A stretch of DNA of 64,000 nt, taken from Achromobacter deleyi. GTDB taxonomy: Bacteria > Pseudomonadota > Gammaproteobacteria > Burkholderiales > Burkholderiaceae_B. Positions 60,571 through 64,000 of this stretch are shown here, in pieces. How positions within the stretch are numbered: the first letter of the stretch is position 1; each line of letters begins with the position of its first letter. Made by a program: the position numbers and the translations under genes. The notes under the pieces were generated by a model that ran no database searches, was not told the DNA's origin, and was given only the letters and a program-made list of their open reading frames with translations. The stretch spans positions 372,001 through 436,000 of the forward strand of contig NZ_CADIJO010000002.1 in the NCBI RefSeq assembly GCF_902859705.1, read 5' to 3'.

Positions 60571-62656
60571 GCGCGGCAGTGTCCTGCGCGGCGGCCTGCA
60601 TGCGCTGCCGCGCGAATTGCACCACGCTGTCGCCCGGCAGCGCGCGGCTGTAGAACCAGCCTTGCACGATGATTTCGGCGCTGGATTCCAGCGCCGAAAT
60701 CTGTTCCTGCGTTTCCACGCCCTCGACAATGATCTGCAGGTCCAGCGCTTCGCAAAAGCGCAGCAGGCCGCTCATCACCTGCGCGCCGCGTTCGCTGCGC
60801 TGGGCCAGCACGAAGCTGCGGTCGATCTTGACCGCGTCGATCTCGAACTGGTGCAGGTAGCTCAGGGCCGAATAGCCGGTACCGAAGTCGTCGATGTAGA
60901 TGCGGCAGCCGATACCGTGCAGGCGGCCGAACGCCGTGTGCAGCGCCTCGGCGTCTTCCACCAGCGCGTCTTCGGTCAGTTCCACCGAGACCTGCCCGCG
61001 GGCCTGTTCCAGCACCTTCACCAGCTTGTCCAGGTACGACGCGGACGTCAGCGTGCTGCTGGTGACGTTGATGGTCAGCGGCAGGGCGAAGCCGGCGCGG
61101 CGCCAGGCCTGGCATTGCAGCACGGCCTGCTTGGCTACCCACAGATCCACCTCGCGCATCAGGTCGGCCTGCGCCAGCCAGCGCAGGAATTCCAGCGGCG
61201 CCTGCTGCATGCCTTCGGGGCCGGTGGCGCGCAGCAGCGCCTCGCAGCCGGTGCACAGGCCGGTGCGCAGCGACACCTGCGGCTGGTATTCCAGGTAGAA
61301 GTCGTATTCGCTGATGGTGCGGATGCGCGAGATCTCGGCGCTGCGGCGCGCGCGGTTGGCGTAGGTCGATACCACGGGGTCATGCGCGAACAGCAGCGAT
61401 TCTTCCTGCAGGCGCGGAAAGGTGGTGTCCAGCGACTTGAAATACACGGTGGCATCGGCCTTGCGCTGGCGCTCCAGCGCCACCACGAAGGGCGCGTACA
61501 GGCAGGTGCCCAGCGCGATCAGGAACACCTGCAATACGACGCCACCCAGGTGGCCGCCCGAACCCAGGTAGGCGTTGAGCAATACCGGCGAGGTCAGCGG
61601 CAGCGTGACGGTGGCCGGGTCCAGCCAGCCCAGCTGCACCACGGCCAGCGCAATGATGACATTGCACACCGGCGTCAGCACGAACGGAATCAAGAGGCGC
61701 GGATTCAGAATCAGCGGCAGGCCGAACAACAGGATCTCGTTGACGTTCAGCAGCGACACCGGGATGCTGGCCAGCGCCAGCAGGCGCAGTGATTCGCTGC
61801 GCGAGAACAGGAGGATCGCGGCCACCAGCGACAGGGTCGCGCCGGCCCCGCCGATGAAGGCAAAGGCGCCCAGCAGCGTGCTGTTCAGCGCATACATGCC
61901 CTGGTAGCCGGCGGCGGCGCTGGCGGCGTTGAGCGACGTGGCCTGGTCCAGCACATCGAGAATGGGCGCCATGGCGTGGTAGCCGTGGATGCCGAAGAAC
62001 CAGAAGATCGAGTTCATCGCGGCCATCATCGGGCCGGTGGTGAAGGGGCTGTCCAGCGAAGCCAGGTCGACAGGGATGTTGAACTGCGTGACGCCGGGCA
62101 CGCGCAGCACCGCGCTCAGGACCAGCACGACGACCCCGGCGACCAGCAGCCCCGGTATCACCATGTTCAGCGTGCCGCGCACGTTTTCGCCGATCAAGCC
62201 ATCGGGCGCCAGGCGGGTCCAGCGGCGCCGGTGCAGCCACGACAGCAGCGGCACCGTGCCCAGCGGCGCGACGATGGCGATGAACAGGGTCAGCGTGGCG
62301 GCGGCGTGCGGGTAGGGCGCCAGGAGGCCCTCGGCGATCACCAGGTACGACAGGCACAGGAAGGCGGCCGGCAGGTTGGGCACGCGGTAGCGGATGGAAA
62401 GCATGTAGCCGATGGACGTGCTGACCAGCATCGGCATGACGGCATTGAGCTTGTCGTGTACCCCCGACAGGACATCGGCGACGTGGGGCGGCAGCCCCAG
62501 CTGGCGCGCCACGATGGCCAGCACGAGAAACAGCGCGGCCACCAGCAGGCAGGGCATCGTCCAGAGCAGGCCTTCGCGGATGGCTCGCAGCGCGCTTGCG
62601 CCGGCCAGGGCCGCCAGCCGATCTTTCGGATAGCGCATGAAGCTCGATGTCGGCAT
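60563..62656 (-). CDS. PTS EIIC domain fused to EAL phosphodiesterase domain
   Basis: This gene encodes 697 residues from ATG 62656. Residues ~15-400 form a PTS EIIC of the lactose/cellobiose type, ten or so helices (FWFFGIHGYHAMAPILDVLD, PVSLLNVNEILLFGLPLILN). Residues ~440-680 form an EAL domain with the catalytic residues kept: EALLR near 473, ELTEDAL, YIDDFGTGYSALSYL, DAVKIDRSF, EGVETQEQ and QGWFYSRALP. It should break down cyclic di-GMP. No EIIB or EIIA is encoded here, so the EIIC part probably senses a sugar and does not transport one. Confidence 0.9.
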   Translation of the reverse strand: MPTSSFMRYPKDRLAALAGASALRAIREGLLWTMPCLLVAALFLVLAIVARQLGLPPHVADVLSGVHDKLNAVMPMLVSTSIGYMLSIRYRVPNLPAAFLCLSYLVIAEGLLAPYPHAAATLTLFIAIVAPLGTVPLLSWLHRRRWTRLAPDGLIGENVRGTLNMVIPGLLVAGVVVLVLSAVLRVPGVTQFNIPVDLASLDSPFTTGPMMAAMNSIFWFFGIHGYHAMAPILDVLDQATSLNAASAAAGYQGMYALNSTLLGAFAFIGGAGATLSLVAAILLFSRSESLRLLALASIPVSLLNVNEILLFGLPLILNPRLLIPFVLTPVCNVIIALAVVQLGWLDPATVTLPLTSPVLLNAYLGSGGHLGGVVLQVFLIALGTCLYAPFVVALERQRKADATVYFKSLDTTFPRLQEESLLFAHDPVVSTYANRARRSAEISRIRTISEYDFYLEYQPQVSLRTGLCTGCEALLRATGPEGMQQAPLEFLRWLAQADLMREVDLWVAKQAVLQCQAWRRAGFALPLTINVTSSTLTSASYLDKLVKVLEQARGQVSVELTEDALVEDAEALHTAFGRLHGIGCRIYIDDFGTGYSALSYLHQFEIDAVKIDRSFVLAQRSERGAQVMSGLLRFCEALDLQIIVEGVETQEQISALESSAEIIVQGWFYSRALPGDSVVQFARQRMQAAAQDTAAPT

Positions 62657-62944
62657 ACCGGTGTCGCCCTTAAAAGCCCGCAACCGAGGGAGGGCTGTCC
62701 CAGGGACCGCATCGTGCCGGTGACCTGGGCTTTGTAAGAATGCTTTGCGGCATCCTAGCGCCTGAGTTCCCGCTTTAGCAATCGCGTTTCGAAAAAATCC
62801 TAGGGATTCCCCTCTGTCAAGAATTGAAAAGGCGGCGCATCGTGCGCTTATCAGGAGGCAGGCAGCGCTATACGATCAATTCGACGGCGTCCGTTTCGTG
62901 GGAGCGGCGGTGTCAAGCAAGGGCGTTACCGAGAGGACGACAAG

Positions 62945-63187
62945 ATGTCTCAGTTGGAGTGGGTGCCTGGCGACAAGACGCCAGAGCGGCAGGGCTATTA
63001 CGAGACCAGGCTGGACACGGGCGGTACCGCGATTTCGCTGTACAGCGTGCTGGGATGGATGCCGGCCAAGGCGCCGGGCAACATGGTGAGCTGGCGCGCC
63101 TTGCCGCCGGCGGCCGAACGCGAAGAGGCCGAACGGCACATCCAGGAGCTGCGCGCGGCCCAGAGCCATGTGCCGATGGATTATTAG
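62945..63187 (+). CDS. Small Trp-containing protein, unknown function
   Basis: This gene encodes 80 residues: MSQLEWVPGDKTPERQGYYE then RLDTGGTAISLYSVLGWMPA and MVSWRALPPAAEREEAERHI. The W-P...E-x-Q/P-G-x-Y opening is like the DUF551-type small phage/host proteins that start WIxxxxxxPxxGxY. GAGAGGACAAG supplies a ribosome site. No neighbour in the same unit. Function unknown. Confidence 0.65.
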   Translation: MSQLEWVPGDKTPERQGYYETRLDTGGTAISLYSVLGWMPAKAPGNMVSWRALPPAAEREEAERHIQELRAAQSHVPMDY

Positions 63188-63279
63188 GACCGAATCGGCA
63201 GATCAGATGCGTCTGACTTTCCGGGTGACCTGACCGGATCGAACGGCCCGCGGCGGGGTGGGGCGCGTGCGCAAGTTGC

Positions 63280-63298
63280 GATAATGAGAATTATTTGT
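63280..63298. promoter_or_regulatory. Fur box upstream of the sigma factor gene
   Basis: GATAATGAGAATTATTTGT matches the Fur consensus GATAATGATAATCATTATC at 14 of 19 positions, 42 bases before the ATG. It stands out in a GC-rich surrounding. Repression by iron-loaded Fur is expected. Confidence 0.85.
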
Positions 63299-63339
63299 AA
63301 AATCCGCAGCGTTGCCACCCTACGCTACCGGATCGCCCC

Positions 63340-63843
63340 ATGTCCCGCCCCGCCTCGTCCCGCCCCGGATGGCTCGCCTGCTATGACGAGCTGATCGGCG
63401 CCTGGACGCGCCGGTCGGGCAACCGGCACGACGCCGAAGACGCCGCGCACGACGCGATCGAACATCTGCTCAAGGCGGACGGCAGCGTGGCGGCCAAGGC
63501 CCGCGGCTATCTGTTCCAGGTGGCCGGGCATCGCCTGATCGACCGCTGGCGCCGCCAGGGCCGCGAGCAGCACGTGCCGCTCGATGACCTGGCCGAAGAC
63601 GACCAGCCGGCCGGGCCCGACCCGGATGCGCCGCTGCGGGCGGCGCGCCTGGCCGACGACCTGGCGCGCGTGCTGGCGGAACTGCCGCCCAAGTGCCGCC
63701 AGGCCTTCGTGCTGAATCGCATCGAAGGCTGGACCCAGGCCGAGGTGGCCACCTACATGGGGCTATCCAAGAATATGATTGAACGCTACGTCATGCGGGC
63801 GATCGAATACGTGCAGGAGCGCCTGCGCGAGCACGCGCCGTGA
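63340..63843 (+). CDS. FecI-type ECF sigma factor
   Basis: This gene encodes 167 residues. Region 2: LACYDELIGAWTRRSGNRHD, AEDAAHDAIEHLL, then ARGYLFQVAGHRLIDRWRRQ. Region 4: VLAELPPKCRQAFVLNRIEG, WTQAEVATYMGLSKNMIERY. This is the iron-starvation sigma factor pattern (LPxxxRxxFxLxxxEGxxxxEIA). It is expected to direct transcription of an adjacent TonB-dependent receptor beyond the window edge. The Fur box controls it. Confidence 0.92.
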   Translation: MSRPASSRPGWLACYDELIGAWTRRSGNRHDAEDAAHDAIEHLLKADGSVAAKARGYLFQVAGHRLIDRWRRQGREQHVPLDDLAEDDQPAGPDPDAPLRAARLADDLARVLAELPPKCRQAFVLNRIEGWTQAEVATYMGLSKNMIERYVMRAIEYVQERLREHAP

Positions 63844-63895
63844 CGCAGGTTTCCTTCACTACAGATCCGCGCCCGGACGCGGACGGCAGCCACCG

Positions 63896-64000
63896 ATGAC
63901 CGAGTCCTTTACCCGCGATGCCGACGACCCGCGCCAGCCCGCCACCGCCGCCTGGTGGTTTGCCCGCTGGCATTCGGGCGACATGACGCGCCGCGAGCGC
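63896..64000 (+). CDS. FecR-type anti-sigma factor, N-terminal part (cut by window edge)
   Basis: The first 35 residues, MTESFTRDADDPRQPATAAW then WFARWHSGDMTRRER, carry the FecR cytosolic N-terminal motif (AAxWxxRxxSGxxTxxER) that contacts the sigma factor. It starts 52 bases after the sigma gene on the same strand. The membrane helix and periplasmic part are outside the window. Confidence 0.85.
   Translation, partial: MTESFTRDADDPRQPATAAWWFARWHSGDMTRRER

Noticed and set aside
60563-62656. Functional PTS sugar transporter
   Set aside because: No EIIB, EIIA or sugar catabolism genes are present and the permease is fused to an EAL domain.
1-64000. CRISPR arrays, tRNA/rRNA genes, prophage or conjugative modules
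   Set aside because: I saw no regularly spaced repeats, no tRNA-like cloverleaf with conserved TTCGA loop in a gene gap, and no phage or transfer proteins.

Overview
The window reads as chromosome of a high-GC betaproteobacterium of the Alcaligenaceae (Achromobacter/Bordetella type). This rests on the strongly GC-biased third codon positions, a Bordetella-type OmpC-like porin, a cyoABCD-SURF1 terminal oxidase operon, many LysR and AraC regulators and FecI/FecR-type iron signalling. The genus is an inference from gene content; no rRNA or marker gene is present. I saw no tRNA, rRNA, CRISPR array, prophage or replication origin. The only stretch over 300 bases without a gene is 16162-16576, which holds two transcription attenuators.

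Layout. 1-5.3 kb: the end of a LysR regulator, then a two-gene unit made of a tandem CesT-like (type III secretion chaperone-like) protein and a 1259-residue protein. The C-terminal half of the large protein carries the signature positions of a fold-type-I PLP enzyme. This looks like a chaperone/effector pair. 5.3-7.5 kb: a dodA-like/yciH pair, interrupted just upstream of yciH by a 1.43-kb mini-transposon of Tn3 ancestry (6001-7430) that carries a tandem winged-helix regulator and a VOC protein. 7.5-12.2 kb: a LysR/dkgB divergent pair, an SDR, a Tas-like aldo-keto reductase and a membrane protein.

12.2-20.8 kb: nitrate/nitrite assimilation. A nitrate reductase fused to a CPR-like NADPH-flavin reductase diverges from nirB-nirD-nasR. 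Both transcripts start with a Rho-independent terminator whose 5' arm overlaps an A1/G4 hexaloop of the kind bound by ANTAR proteins, so NasR (ANTAR) probably antiterminates both. 20.8-31 kb: a phosphoesterase diverging from a MarR-GNAT fusion with a double operator, a frameshifted small lipoprotein upstream of a Tat-exported phospholipase C, a DUF2252 protein, a pentapeptide-repeat protein, an RcsB-like regulator, a GvpU-like protein, a WYL regulator and a GST.

31-43 kb: an exported ParB/Srx-fold lipoprotein, a Bcr/CflA-type exporter with a divergent AraC regulator, a porin, and cyoABCD plus SURF1 diverging from an MHS transporter. 42.8-51 kb: dialkylglycine decarboxylase with a solute-binding protein and a divergent LysR, an acetylpolyamine amidohydrolase, and several envelope proteins of unknown role. 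51-64 kb: nhaR/TerC, tam, an AraC/NimT-like efflux pair, a protealysin with its inhibitor emfourin, an ankyrin protein, a DUF4375 protein, a 38-residue membrane peptide coupled to an SPFH protein, a PTS-EIIC/EAL fusion, and a Fur-boxed FecI-type sigma factor followed by the start of fecR.
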